Source: an uncultured Desulfobulbus sp. (GTDB lineage: Bacteria > Desulfobacterota > Desulfobulbia > Desulfobulbales > Desulfobulbaceae). From it: a DNA stretch of 64,000 nucleotides. The notes below the pieces were generated by a model. That model was not told where the DNA came from and ran no database searches. It saw only the letters and a program-made list of their open reading frames with translations. The translations under genes and the position numbers were made by a program. The stretch spans positions 4,458,601-4,522,600 of the forward strand of contig NZ_OY762276.1 of the NCBI RefSeq assembly GCF_963665445.1, in the 5' to 3' direction. The stretch's first letter is position 1. Each line of letters starts with the position of its first letter. Positions 55,839-64,000 of the stretch are shown here, piece by piece.

Positions 55839-57989
55839 TCATCCCAAAGGCGAGCAATTGTTTCTCTCTGCGGTCGTTGTCCCTATCTGTTGCACGCGCA
55901 TGCGTGCATCCAGAGCAAGGAGTGTGCCATCAAAGCAGAGCCGGACCGGGTTGATGTCCAGTTCGCGGATTTGCGGGTTGTGTGCGAGAACCTGACTCAA
56001 GGTGCAGGCCAGGTCAATAAAGGGCTCGGGATTGACGGCCTTCTGGCCGCGGATGCCGGAAAGGAGCCGCCAGGCCTGCAACCGCTGCAGTTTTTCGCGG
56101 ATTTCTGTGCGTGAAGATGGGCAGAGGACCCGCTCCACATCCGCAAGCAGTTCGATGAGTATCCCACCGTAACCAAAGAAGAGCACCGGCCCGAAGGAGG
56201 GATCCTGCAGTCCGCCGATAAAGAGGTCATGCCCCTCCCCGGCCATGGCTGTCACACGGACTCCGTCGAACCGCGCCCCTGGGGCAGAGAGCTTAAGGTT
56301 GGCTTGAATCTGGCGGAAGCCTTCCCCTGCCTCCTCAAGGCTGGCAATGCCGAGGAGGACCCCTCCGACTTCCGTTTTATGCAGGCCCTGGGGAGAGATC
56401 ACCTTGAACGCCACCGGAAAGCCGATGCTCTCCGCCAGGCCCGCAGCCTCTTCGGGCGAACGGGCGATCTCGGCACGCGGGCTGACCAGACCATAACGGG
56501 AGAGAAATTCGAGGGATTCTTCGCCAATGGCCCCATCGTGGCGGCTGAGCCACTCTTGGCCACGATCAGGATGCTGCCTCAATAGGGGCTCATCCGCCTG
56601 GAAATGACCCTCTGCCTGTCGGGCATGAAACGACATCTGCCGATGCAGGGCGGAAATGGCCTCTTCAAGTCCGTTGAACACCGGAATTCGGCAGCGCTTC
56701 TTCAAGGTGGCCACCTGCTGGCCATCGCCGTACAGGACAAGGGCCAGCGGTTTCGCCGAGGAGCGCACCGCGCCGGTCATCTCCAGGGTGAGATCGGTGG
56801 TGAACATCGCGGTGAAGACATCCTTGCCCTGGGAAGGCATGGCCGGAGTCTGGCTGACAAAAATCGCGCCATCCACCTCGGGGCTGGCGAGTACATGGCT
56901 GAAAATCAGGGGATACTTGTCGATCTGGTAAATATCCCCCATGTCCAGCGGGTTGGACAGGCGGATGATACCGGCATTGGCGATCTCCTGCAGTTCGCGG
57001 TAAAACGTTTCCCCCGGATCGGCAAAGGCAAATCCCCGATGCTCGCAGAGATCGGCCATGGCCACGCCCAGACCACCGGCCGGACTCATCGCCATGAGCC
57101 GCTTTCCGCGCATGGGCGGCAGCAGAAAGGCCTTGGTCGTGGTGATGAACTCGTGGAGGTGATCGATGCGGATGATGCCGGCCCGTTCAAAGGCGGTGTC
57201 GATGATCGCCTCGTCGTTGCTGAGCGAGGCGGTATGGCTCAGGGCGGCCTGACTGCCGGCGGTGGAGGTGTTGGCCTTGAGGATGATGATCGGTTTGTCG
57301 ATTTTTTGCGCAACGTCGATCAGGCGTCTTCCGTTGGCAATGCTCTCCAGATAGAGCCCGATGACCTTCGTGGCCGGGTCCTGTCCGAGGTAGTGGAGGA
57401 AATCGACCTCGTCCAGATCAAGCTTGTTGCCGATGCTGGCAAATTTGGCCAGTCCAACCTGCTCATTTTTTAGAAGGTTCCACAAAAAAAGCCCTAGGCC
57501 GCCACTCTGGGTGATCATGGAAAAGCCGCCGTGCAGAACCGGGTAGGAAGGCACGAAAGGCAGGCAGAGGCCGCTTGCGGTGTCGGCCAGGGTCAGGCCG
57601 TTTGGGCCGACAAAGCGTATGCCGTAGTCGTGGGCCAGCTCGCAGACCCGGGCGGCCAGGGAGGCGCCGTTTTCACCGGATTCATTGAACCCGCCGGAGA
57701 GAATGGCCAACCGCTTGATGTCCGCCCGGCCGCAATCCTCCACAGCCTGGGGCACAAAGCGGGCTGGAATGAGCAGTGCCGCCAGTTCGGGGACCAGGGG
57801 CAGCTCGGAGGCGGCACGATAGACGCGGATCCCGCTGACATCGGTCTCGACGCTGGTCGGGTTGATGCCGAAGATACGGCCGCGAAACCCCCAGCGCAGG
57901 CAGTTTTCCACGATAATCCGCGGCGTGTTCTGCGCTTTGGAGGAGAGACCGTACACTGCAAGAGAACTCGGGGCAAAGAATCGATCCAT
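55839..57989 (-). CDS. ADP-forming acetate/acyl-CoA ligase, fused alpha-beta
   Basis: 716 residues. N-terminal CoA-binding domain (SLAVYGLSSKAQNTPR; FGINPTSV), succinyl-CoA-ligase-like domains with the phospho-histidine region AALSHTASLSNDE, and a C-terminal ATP-grasp domain (GFPVAFKVISPQGLHKTEVGG; FGPVLFFGYGGILIEL). Converts acyl-CoA, ADP and phosphate to acid and ATP, or the reverse. The ATG at 57989 is preceded by AGGGAGAA; a longer open frame upstream reads into the neighbouring permease gene and is not used. Confidence 0.9.
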   Translation of the reverse strand: MDRFFAPSSLAVYGLSSKAQNTPRIIVENCLRWGFRGRIFGINPTSVETDVSGIRVYRAASELPLVPELAALLIPARFVPQAVEDCGRADIKRLAILSGGFNESGENGASLAARVCELAHDYGIRFVGPNGLTLADTASGLCLPFVPSYPVLHGGFSMITQSGGLGLFLWNLLKNEQVGLAKFASIGNKLDLDEVDFLHYLGQDPATKVIGLYLESIANGRRLIDVAQKIDKPIIILKANTSTAGSQAALSHTASLSNDEAIIDTAFERAGIIRIDHLHEFITTTKAFLLPPMRGKRLMAMSPAGGLGVAMADLCEHRGFAFADPGETFYRELQEIANAGIIRLSNPLDMGDIYQIDKYPLIFSHVLASPEVDGAIFVSQTPAMPSQGKDVFTAMFTTDLTLEMTGAVRSSAKPLALVLYGDGQQVATLKKRCRIPVFNGLEEAISALHRQMSFHARQAEGHFQADEPLLRQHPDRGQEWLSRHDGAIGEESLEFLSRYGLVSPRAEIARSPEEAAGLAESIGFPVAFKVISPQGLHKTEVGGVLLGIASLEEAGEGFRQIQANLKLSAPGARFDGVRVTAMAGEGHDLFIGGLQDPSFGPVLFFGYGGILIELLADVERVLCPSSRTEIREKLQRLQAWRLLSGIRGQKAVNPEPFIDLACTLSQVLAHNPQIRELDINPVRLCFDGTLLALDARMRVQQIGTTTAERNNCSPLG

Positions 57990-58069
57990 GTTTCTCCCTA
58001 CTGGTGGAAACAGGAGGAATCCTGTCGGGTTAGTGATGGAAAAGCAGTCTTGCCAAGGTGCTGTTGTTG

Positions 58070-58933
58070 CTATTTTCGTTCCCGGCGAAGTGCCGCCGGC
58101 AGCAGACTGAGCACAAACCATCCGCAGGCGACGAGGATGATGGTGGCTCCGGTCGCAGTGCGCGCCCAGTCCTGGGCAGAGAGGATCAAACCGCTGATGG
58201 ATGAGGTGAGGCTGATCAAGAGTGCCCACCAGAACATGGTTCCCGCGGATCGTGCAAGATTGCGGGCCGCTGCCGCCGGCACGATGAGCAGGGCGGTGAC
58301 CAACAAAACCCCCATGGCCTGCACCGCAAACATTACGATCAGGGCCAGCAAACCGGTGAAAATATATTGGTGAATGGCGACGCGAACGCGGTGGGCCTTG
58401 GCCAGGGTGGGGTTGAGGCCGATATAAAGCAGGTGGTTGTAACTGATCACCTGAAAGCTCATCAGGCCGATGAACAGGAGGATGAGAAAGAGAATCTGGC
58501 CGTCACTGATGGTGAGAATGTCGCCGTAGAGAAAACGTTGCAGGTCACGCGCCAAGGAGCGGTCCCGGCTGACGATGGCCAGACCGAAGGCCACCATGGC
58601 CGAGAAAAAGACCCCGATCACGGTGTCGCTTGATAATCCGGAACTTCGCTGCATCACCATGATCCCCAGCCCCACCAGCAGGCCGAAGGCGGGCATGGTC
58701 CAGTTGGGATCAACCGCGAACAAGAGCCCCAGGGCCACGCCGGCAAAGGCGGAGTGGCTGATCGCATCGGCAAAAAAGGCCATGCGAAAGTTGACCACCA
58801 TGATCCCCATGACCGCGGCCATGGGAGCCAGCAGCAGCAGGCCGATGAAGGCCTGCTGCATGAACCTCGCCTGGAGACAGTCAAAGGGCAGGAGCTGAGC
58901 GACGAGGTTGTAGACCGGTGTCAGATCAATCAT
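58070..58933 (-). CDS. znuB: Zinc ABC transporter permease
   Basis: 287 residues, eight to nine predicted helices of the ABC-3 family (MAAVMGIMVVNFRMAFFADA; SHSAFAGVALGLLF). The substrate assignment follows the adjacent His-rich binding protein. Overlaps znuC by eight bases. Confidence 0.88.
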   Translation of the reverse strand: MIDLTPVYNLVAQLLPFDCLQARFMQQAFIGLLLLAPMAAVMGIMVVNFRMAFFADAISHSAFAGVALGLLFAVDPNWTMPAFGLLVGLGIMVMQRSSGLSSDTVIGVFFSAMVAFGLAIVSRDRSLARDLQRFLYGDILTISDGQILFLILLFIGLMSFQVISYNHLLYIGLNPTLAKAHRVRVAIHQYIFTGLLALIVMFAVQAMGVLLVTALLIVPAAAARNLARSAGTMFWWALLISLTSSISGLILSAQDWARTATGATIILVACGWFVLSLLPAALRRERK

Positions 58934-59753
58934 CGCGTCTTCCCTGGCAGCAGGGCGCCGAGCAGACGGCGCGATTATCCGGCATGGAGCGGCTACTGAC
59001 CAGCCCCATGTGCATCCCGAAGATGGCGGTCAGGTTTTCGCCGGTCAGGGTCAGCCGGGGAGGACCTTCCGCCGCGACCTTGCGGTTGAGGCAGATGACA
59101 TGGGTGGCGTGGTGGGTGACCGTGGCCAGGTCATGGCTGACCATCAACTGGGTAAATCCTTTGCTCGTGCGAAGTTTGTCAAGCAGTTCACAGAAGATCA
59201 GCTCTCCGCGGAAATCGACCCCGGCCGAGGGCTCGTCCAGCACCAGCAGTTCGGGATCCTGACAGAGGGCCAGGGCCAGCAGGACCCGCTGCAGCTCGCC
59301 TCCGGAAAGGGCGCCGATCTTTCGTTCGGCAAGGTGTTCGGCCTTCACCTGGGCCAGGATCTCGCGGGAGCGGTTGTGAATACCGGGGACAATGCCGAGC
59401 CAGAGCGGTTTTTTCTGAAAGCCCATGGCCAGGAATTCGCTGACGGTCAGCGGCATGCCCCGGTCAAAGGAGAGCCGCTGTGGAACGTAGCCGATTCGCG
59501 GTGGTTTGTCGCTGTTGCCCCAGGTGATCTTGCCCTGAAAACCGATTTCTCCCAAAAGGGCCATGAGCAGAGTGGTTTTTCCCGCTCCGTTGGGCCCGAT
59601 AATGGCGGTACAGCTCCCCTTGGGCACGGTGGCGGTCACGGCATCAAGGATGGAGATTCCCCCCCTTTCCACGGTTACCTGCTCGAAGCGGACCGCAGAT
59701 TCCGCTTCCTGGGGTGCCGGCTGGTAGAGGGGAAGCGGATTAGCGGTGGCCAA
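58926..59753 (-). CDS. znuC: Zinc ABC transporter ATP-binding protein
   Basis: 275 residues. Walker A GPNGAGKTTLL, signature LSGGELQRVLLALALC, Walker B LLVLDEPSAGVD, followed by the H-loop MVSHDLATV. The C-terminus has an extra cysteine-containing tail (VCSAPCCQGR). Overlaps znuA by 14 bases. Confidence 0.92.
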   Translation of the reverse strand: MATANPLPLYQPAPQEAESAVRFEQVTVERGGISILDAVTATVPKGSCTAIIGPNGAGKTTLLMALLGEIGFQGKITWGNSDKPPRIGYVPQRLSFDRGMPLTVSEFLAMGFQKKPLWLGIVPGIHNRSREILAQVKAEHLAERKIGALSGGELQRVLLALALCQDPELLVLDEPSAGVDFRGELIFCELLDKLRTSKGFTQLMVSHDLATVTHHATHVICLNRKVAAEGPPRLTLTGENLTAIFGMHMGLVSSRSMPDNRAVCSAPCCQGRRDD

Positions 59754-60696
59754 GGGTCTGTTCCAGGGTGGTGAGGTTTGTCTGCATGACCTGCTGGTAA
59801 TAGTTCAGCGGCGCATTCTCCGGTCCGTTGGCAACCGGATCCAGCCGGGCGGCCTGTATACCGGCCTCACGGGCAAGGGTTTGGCCGATGGCTGCCGGAT
59901 ACTGGGGCTCGGTGAAGACCGCGCCCGCCTTTTTCTCCTTGATGTCTTTCACGATCTCAAGCATTTCCGAGGCCGAGGGGCTTTGACCCGCATGGGCCTG
60001 AACCACGGCGACCACCTCCAGGCCCATATCGCGGGCCAGATAATCAAAGACACCGTGCTGGGTGACGATCCGTCTGTTGACCAGCTCCTTGGCGGCCAGA
60101 GACATGGTATCGGCCAACTGCTGCAACTGTTCGCTGTACGCCTTGCCGTTTGTCAGCAAGGCCTGTGCGGCATCGGGCTTCTGCTGGGCCAGGGCCTGGG
60201 CGATGTTCCCCGCAAGCAGGGCGGCCATACGCGGACTGGCAAAAAGGTGGGGATTGGGGCCGGCGTGGTGATGGTGCTGGTGTTCCTCGTGATGGTGGGC
60301 ATCCGCGTGTTCGTCATGGTCCTCCGCCTTTTGCTGGAGGATACCTGCAATACCAGCGGAGCTGTCGATCACCTGCAGTCGGGCATTGGCTTTTTTCAGG
60401 GGGGCACCGAGGAATTCTTCCATGCCCAGGCCGTTGATGATCAGCAGATCGGCCTTGGCCAGTTTGTGCATGTCCTGTGGGGTGAGGGCGTAATCATGGG
60501 GGCAGCCCAGCCCGGCGGGAATCATCAGGTCAAGGTCGATTCCATCCACGCCGTTGACCACATTCCGCGTGATCTGATAGATGGGAAAGGTTGTGGCAAG
60601 GAGGTGCAGGGGCGGGTTTTGCGCTCGACACGGGTGCCAGCTGATCAGAATGGCGGTCAGTACCGCCACGAACAGGGAAATTGATTTCTCGTACAT
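59740..60696 (-). CDS. znuA: Zinc ABC transporter substrate-binding protein
   Basis: 318 residues: signal peptide (SISLFVAVLTAILISWHPCRA), then the cluster-9 binding fold with LATTFPIYQITRNVV and NPHLFASPR. A histidine-rich loop (HDEHADAHHHEEHQHHHHAG, about 132-151) marks a zinc carrier. No clear Zur box was found in the 90 bases upstream. Confidence 0.93.
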   Translation of the reverse strand: MYEKSISLFVAVLTAILISWHPCRAQNPPLHLLATTFPIYQITRNVVNGVDGIDLDLMIPAGLGCPHDYALTPQDMHKLAKADLLIINGLGMEEFLGAPLKKANARLQVIDSSAGIAGILQQKAEDHDEHADAHHHEEHQHHHHAGPNPHLFASPRMAALLAGNIAQALAQQKPDAAQALLTNGKAYSEQLQQLADTMSLAAKELVNRRIVTQHGVFDYLARDMGLEVVAVVQAHAGQSPSASEMLEIVKDIKEKKAGAVFTEPQYPAAIGQTLAREAGIQAARLDPVANGPENAPLNYYQQVMQTNLTTLEQTLGHR

Positions 60697-60784
60697 GAGA
60701 ACCTCCGTATGGTGTGCGGGTTCAGAGACTGAAGCGGGTTAAGGGGGAAACTTTTAATGGAGCGGGCAGGGAAGGCAATCTTCC

Positions 60785-60988
60785 CTACGACTCTATCCAG
60801 ACTTCCCTGCGAACACAGGCCTGGTCTTCAGGGCGCATGACCCGGAAACTCAAAACGCCTTCTTGAAAGCTGCCGTAGGTGGCATGACGGGGGATTCGCA
60901 GGGTACCATCGTCGTCAAGTTCCACCATAACGACAATATCGCCGCCGTTTCCCAGGGTGAGCTCACAGGGTATCTTGCGCATTTGCAT
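60785..60988 (-). CDS. Small uncharacterised protein overlapping the L,D-transpeptidase gene
   Basis: 65-67 residues starting at ATG 60988 or 60982 within the last 26 bases of the upstream gene (stop at 60963). It is soluble, with KIPCELTLGNGGDIVVMVEL then DDDGTLRIP and a C-terminal basic/acidic mix. It looks like a small beta-rich protein; no family recognised. Overlap and direction suggest co-transcription with the transpeptidase. Confidence 0.6.
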   Translation of the reverse strand: MQMRKIPCELTLGNGGDIVVMVELDDDGTLRIPRHATYGSFQEGVLSFRVMRPEDQACVRREVWIES

Positions 60989-62837
60989 TTTCCCTTTCTT
61001 GTTCTTTGATCTGCACCAGGCGGACCGATGGGTTGACATGGACCTGCTCATTGTTGGCCGGCCCCTTGGCCTCCGGTACCTGGCTGGTCAGTTTCAGTGA
61101 TGAAGGCGGTCCGTTCAGGGCTGCAAAAATACTGTTGTCCCGCTGGTAAAGATCCGGTTTGAACATCACCTTGCCGTCGCTGACGTTGGTTGTCAGATAC
61201 ATCAGATAAATCGGCAAAGGCTGTTTGAGGATAACGGTAACGGTCTTGCCTGAGGCAAGGATTTGATTCATCCTCTCTGGAGTCGTTGGATTGCCGGTAT
61301 CGTTTGCCAGAATCATGCGTCCGAGATCAAGGGGGTTCTGCACCCGAATGCAGCCGTGGCTGAATGCGCGGCGAGTTCTTCCGAAGAGAGATTTTGTCGG
61401 GGTATCATGGAGATAGACGTGGTACGGGTTGGGGAACATGAATTTGATCAGTCCCAGGGCATTGTCCCGCCCCGCATTCTGACGGATGATATAGGGAAAA
61501 TACCTGCCCCGGTACTGCTGCCAGGGAATCAGTCCGGGATCAACCTCATTGCCCTCACGATCAAGGACCCGCAGGTTCTGTTTGGCCAGAAATCCAGGAT
61601 CCCTGATAATAGTGGGTACGGTCTCATTTTTAATGATATCCGGTGTTATGGTCCAGGTCGGATTGAGCACGATGTAGGTGATGGCCGAACGAAAAATCGG
61701 CGTCTGATGATATGGCTTGCCGACCATGACCTTGCTGGACCAGACCTGCTGGTTATCGTGGTAGTACTGCAGCGTGAACCCGGCAATATCAACAATCAGG
61801 CTCGAGCTTGGAAGATCGTGGATAATCCAGCGGGTCCGTTCCAGGTTGACCCGGATCTGTTTAATCCGCTCCTCGGCGGTAATGTTCATGGCCACCAAGG
61901 TGTTCTTGCCGATAACACCGTCGGCTTCCAGATGGTGACGCTTTTGGAACGCCTTGACCGCCGTCACCAGCGCGGGATCATACAGGTTGCCTTTTCCCTT
62001 CCAGGGAGACGGGTAATCGCCAGTCACGGCAAGACGGTGCCGTAATGACGATACCCGTGTATCCACCATTCCCGGACGCAGGCTGGGGCCCAGGGGGACC
62101 TGGGGCCATCCCCCTTGACCGGCGATGACTTTATAACGGCTCAAGGCTCCCTTGAGAGCCACATAGGCCTGGTGATGCGGGGAAAGCTGGTCAAGCGTTG
62201 TCCGCACGGTGCCGGTGGTGATGCCCTTGAAATAAGTATCCACCGGAGATGTGCGCGGCGTGGTGGATTCCAGATTGTGCTTTTCGTCGACCTGGGTCGG
62301 ATCGACCTTGCCGAAGCGTTTATGCTGCCCCAGAAGAATAAAGGCATCCGAGAGCAACAGATCGTACTCGACCTGCTGGGCCAGCGTCATACTCTCCGGC
62401 TGTTCAAAATGGTATCGGCTGATGCTCTTGAGGTGATAGTCGTCGGGAATAAATCCCTCGTCTGCGCCTGCAATGATGGCGGAAAGGAGCTGGCGGATAT
62501 TCTCCTCATTGGTCCACAGCGGGGCAAAATGATTCTTCCTGTACAAATCAAAGAGGTACGCCGTGGTATAGAGCGGTTCTTGATCCGTGGGTGGCTGCTC
62601 GCCGTAATACAGCTGTTCCAGTCGCTGCTGAATCAGCTGCTGTTCTGGGGTTGCCGTTGCGGATGGCGGTGGTGCAGGTAGCTCGTTGTTCGTCGTGCTT
62701 TGCAGGCCGGGAGCGGGCTGCAAAGGGGGCGTCTCCTCGGCACGAAGGGAAGATCCCTCGTAGGGAAGGAAGAGGGAGAGCAGCAGGGCGGAAAGAGCGT
62801 AAAAGGTGGCACGTCCTGATGGGCTTAACAGCAACAT
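60963..62837 (-). CDS. L,D-transpeptidase, YcbB/LdtD family
   Basis: 624 residues: N-terminal signal/anchor (ATFYALSALLLSLFLPYEG), a proline-rich linker, a scaffold domain, a peptidoglycan-binding module (VTAVKAFQKRHHLEADGVIG) and the YkuD catalytic domain with FSHGCIRVQNPLDLGRM; the cysteine is the nucleophile. Forms 3-3 cross-links in peptidoglycan. The size and the inserted PG-binding module match YcbB rather than short Ldt enzymes. Confidence 0.92.
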   Translation of the reverse strand: MLLLSPSGRATFYALSALLLSLFLPYEGSSLRAEETPPLQPAPGLQSTTNNELPAPPPSATATPEQQLIQQRLEQLYYGEQPPTDQEPLYTTAYLFDLYRKNHFAPLWTNEENIRQLLSAIIAGADEGFIPDDYHLKSISRYHFEQPESMTLAQQVEYDLLLSDAFILLGQHKRFGKVDPTQVDEKHNLESTTPRTSPVDTYFKGITTGTVRTTLDQLSPHHQAYVALKGALSRYKVIAGQGGWPQVPLGPSLRPGMVDTRVSSLRHRLAVTGDYPSPWKGKGNLYDPALVTAVKAFQKRHHLEADGVIGKNTLVAMNITAEERIKQIRVNLERTRWIIHDLPSSSLIVDIAGFTLQYYHDNQQVWSSKVMVGKPYHQTPIFRSAITYIVLNPTWTITPDIIKNETVPTIIRDPGFLAKQNLRVLDREGNEVDPGLIPWQQYRGRYFPYIIRQNAGRDNALGLIKFMFPNPYHVYLHDTPTKSLFGRTRRAFSHGCIRVQNPLDLGRMILANDTGNPTTPERMNQILASGKTVTVILKQPLPIYLMYLTTNVSDGKVMFKPDLYQRDNSIFAALNGPPSSLKLTSQVPEAKGPANNEQVHVNPSVRLVQIKEQERENANAQDTL

Positions 62838-63491
62838 GGGAAATTTTCCTGGATCAAAACTGAGTTATGTGAAATGGGCGCAGGCTGTTGTTTGTAATCG
62901 GTTTGATGTCGATACGGCCGCTCTCGTCAACGATTTCGAGAGCGAAGGCCCGATTCCTCGGCGTACTGATTTTGTACGCTTGTGTTCGATGATTTTGAAT
63001 GTTCATGAAGGTGCCATCTGTGGTACGCCACCAACACTCAATCCACTTTTAAGGAACTACGACGATAATGACAAGAACATATACAAATTTTTGAATAAAA
63101 ATATATGACAAAGAGTCGATCCTGAGAAAATTCGACCCATGGTTTCCAGCTGGAGCTTCATTGTCGGTTGTAAAAGAGGCTGGTACAAAATTTTTTCAGT
63201 GTGGCTCACCCCTGTCTTGAAAAGTTCCGAGAACGACCTGGAATTATCTTAACATGCCGATTTCCCTTTGTATAATTTTTTGTATTTTGTTTTTGCCTGA
63301 GGTCGCGCCGCAACTGTTGATCTCATAAAAAGCATCGAAAAGGATATTTGAGTTTTGTGCACCCTTATTTCACAAGACGTGATTATCAGTTTTTTTGCTT
63401 TTTGCGAGGCCATCACGATTCTCTCTCGTCAAAAGCGGCGTTTCTGACCTATTATACATTGCAATACAGAGTATACGCGGAGGATACCTGC
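62838..63491. other. Long AT-richer intergenic region before nfeD
   Basis: About 650 bases, clearly richer in A+T than the flanks (notably 63060-63110 and 63230-63360). No convincing gene: an open frame of about 100 codons across 62806-63108 lacks a ribosome binding site and any family signal. It contains divergent promoters for the transpeptidase and nfeD; TATTAT near 63450 is a candidate -10. Confidence 0.5.
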
Positions 63492-63956
63492 ATGATGTTT
63501 GCGAACCTTTCACCGGTGCTGCTCTGGTTTTTGGCCGGAGTGTTTTTTTTGGTCCTTGAGTTGATGCTTCCTGGGCTGATCGTCTTTTTTTTCGGACTCG
63601 GTGCCTGGTGTGCGGCATTGGTCCTGTACCTTTGGCCGATGGAGTTGTCTTACCAACTCCTGGTTTTTCTTATCAGCAGCGTTTTCTTTTTGGTGGTGTT
63701 GCGTTCCACCTTGAAAAAAGTGTTTCTCGGGCGGACCCTGGAACCGGATGCCATGGATTCTGCTCTGCCTTTGACCGGCACAGCCGAGGTTATTGAGGAT
63801 ATTGTGCCGCCGGCACTCGGCAAGGTGAAATACGGCGGATCCTTTTGGCAGGCCAGTGCAGAGGTGCCGTTGACCAAAGGCATGATCGTTCGCGTATTGG
63901 AGAAAAAGAACCTGACCATCAAGGTCGGGGCAATGGATACACAGGGAGAAGGGTGA
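63492..63956 (+). CDS. nfeD: NfeD-family membrane protein
   Basis: 154 residues. Three to four membrane helices (LLWFLAGVFFLVLELMLPGL; LLVFLISSVFFLVVLRST) followed by a soluble OB-fold domain (GTAEVIEDIVPPALGKVKYG; KNLTIKVGAM), the standard short NfeD plan. It works with stomatin-type proteins in membrane domains. GGAGG sits nine bases before the ATG at 63492; a longer upstream frame lacks support. Confidence 0.9.
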   Translation: MMFANLSPVLLWFLAGVFFLVLELMLPGLIVFFFGLGAWCAALVLYLWPMELSYQLLVFLISSVFFLVVLRSTLKKVFLGRTLEPDAMDSALPLTGTAEVIEDIVPPALGKVKYGGSFWQASAEVPLTKGMIVRVLEKKNLTIKVGAMDTQGEG

Positions 63957-64000
63957 TGGATAGTTTTTTAATCGGTGTTCTGGTCCTGGTTGGCTTTGTT
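63956..64000 (+). CDS. SPFH/stomatin-like protein (start only)
   Basis: First 15 residues MDSFLIGVLVLVGFV, a hydrophobic N-terminal anchor, beginning in a TGATG overlap with nfeD. NfeD genes are usually followed by a paraslipin/QmcA-type SPFH gene, and this start fits one. Cut by the window edge. Confidence 0.6.
   Translation, partial: MDSFLIGVLVLVGFV

Noticed and set aside
62806-63108. 100-codon open frame upstream of the transpeptidase gene
   Set aside because: Overlaps the transpeptidase start region, lacks a ribosome binding site and shows no family signal.

Overview
The window is chromosomal DNA of a Gram-negative bacterium with moderately high GC (about 57-60% by eye). Gene content suggests a delta-proteobacterial / Desulfobacterota lineage, most like Desulfobulbales: class II DAHP synthase, an lptA-lptB-rpoN-ptsN cluster, a DUF4492 gene ahead of cydAB, an orphan HsdR_N-type protein, and one-gene hydantoinase and ADP-forming acetyl-CoA synthetase entries. 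This placement is inferred from gene families, not from a marker-gene tree.

Layout. 1-6.1 kb (minus): 3' part of a B12-binding radical SAM gene, prfC, a Na/Pi cotransporter and ugd. 6.1-9.65 kb: a gene-poor, foreign-looking segment holding a Tat-exported glycoside-hydrolase-like protein and one weak upstream ORF, ending just beyond the 3' end of a tRNA-Asn gene. 9.8-13.5 kb: a CpxAR-like two-component system divergent from a six-EF-hand protein; the shared intergenic region carries a perfect CpxR-type box. 13.6-20.2 kb: prmA, an orphan HsdR_N protein, class II DAHP synthase and the lptA-lptB-rpoN-ptsN cluster. 20.4-33.6 kb (plus): a long co-directional biosynthetic array, argB-argD-mntP-argF-argG-argH-lipoprotein-dapF-dapA-dapB-folK-(small YHS-like protein)-fsa-lytic transglycosylase-pgsA. 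33.7-40.6 kb: small GNAT protein, cardiolipin synthase-like protein, hydantoinase A-like protein, CcdA/TlpA redox pair, thioesterase and TolC. 41.0-44.6 kb (minus): an Rrf2 regulator-DUF4492-cydA-cydB-cydX-like operon with its own promoter and terminator; the 30-residue CydX-like gene is easy to miss. 44.8-54.7 kb: a 1064-residue uncharacterised membrane protein, a Cache/PAS/GGDEF/EAL protein and a divergent hybrid histidine kinase. 54.7-62.8 kb (minus): DUF4424 protein, ADP-forming acyl-CoA synthetase, zinc ABC transporter znuABC, a small conserved-looking protein and a YcbB-type L,D-transpeptidase. 63.5-64 kb (plus): nfeD and the first codons of an SPFH/stomatin gene.

Functional themes are envelope biogenesis and stress (lptAB, pgsA, cardiolipin synthase, transglycosylase, L,D-transpeptidase, CpxAR, TolC), arginine and lysine/diaminopimelate synthesis, oxygen handling by cytochrome bd, and metal homeostasis (mntP, znuABC). 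No CRISPR array, prophage or intact insertion sequence was seen. The least explained items are the CpxAR/EF-hand module, the 1064-residue PHP-like membrane protein and the segment next to tRNA-Asn.
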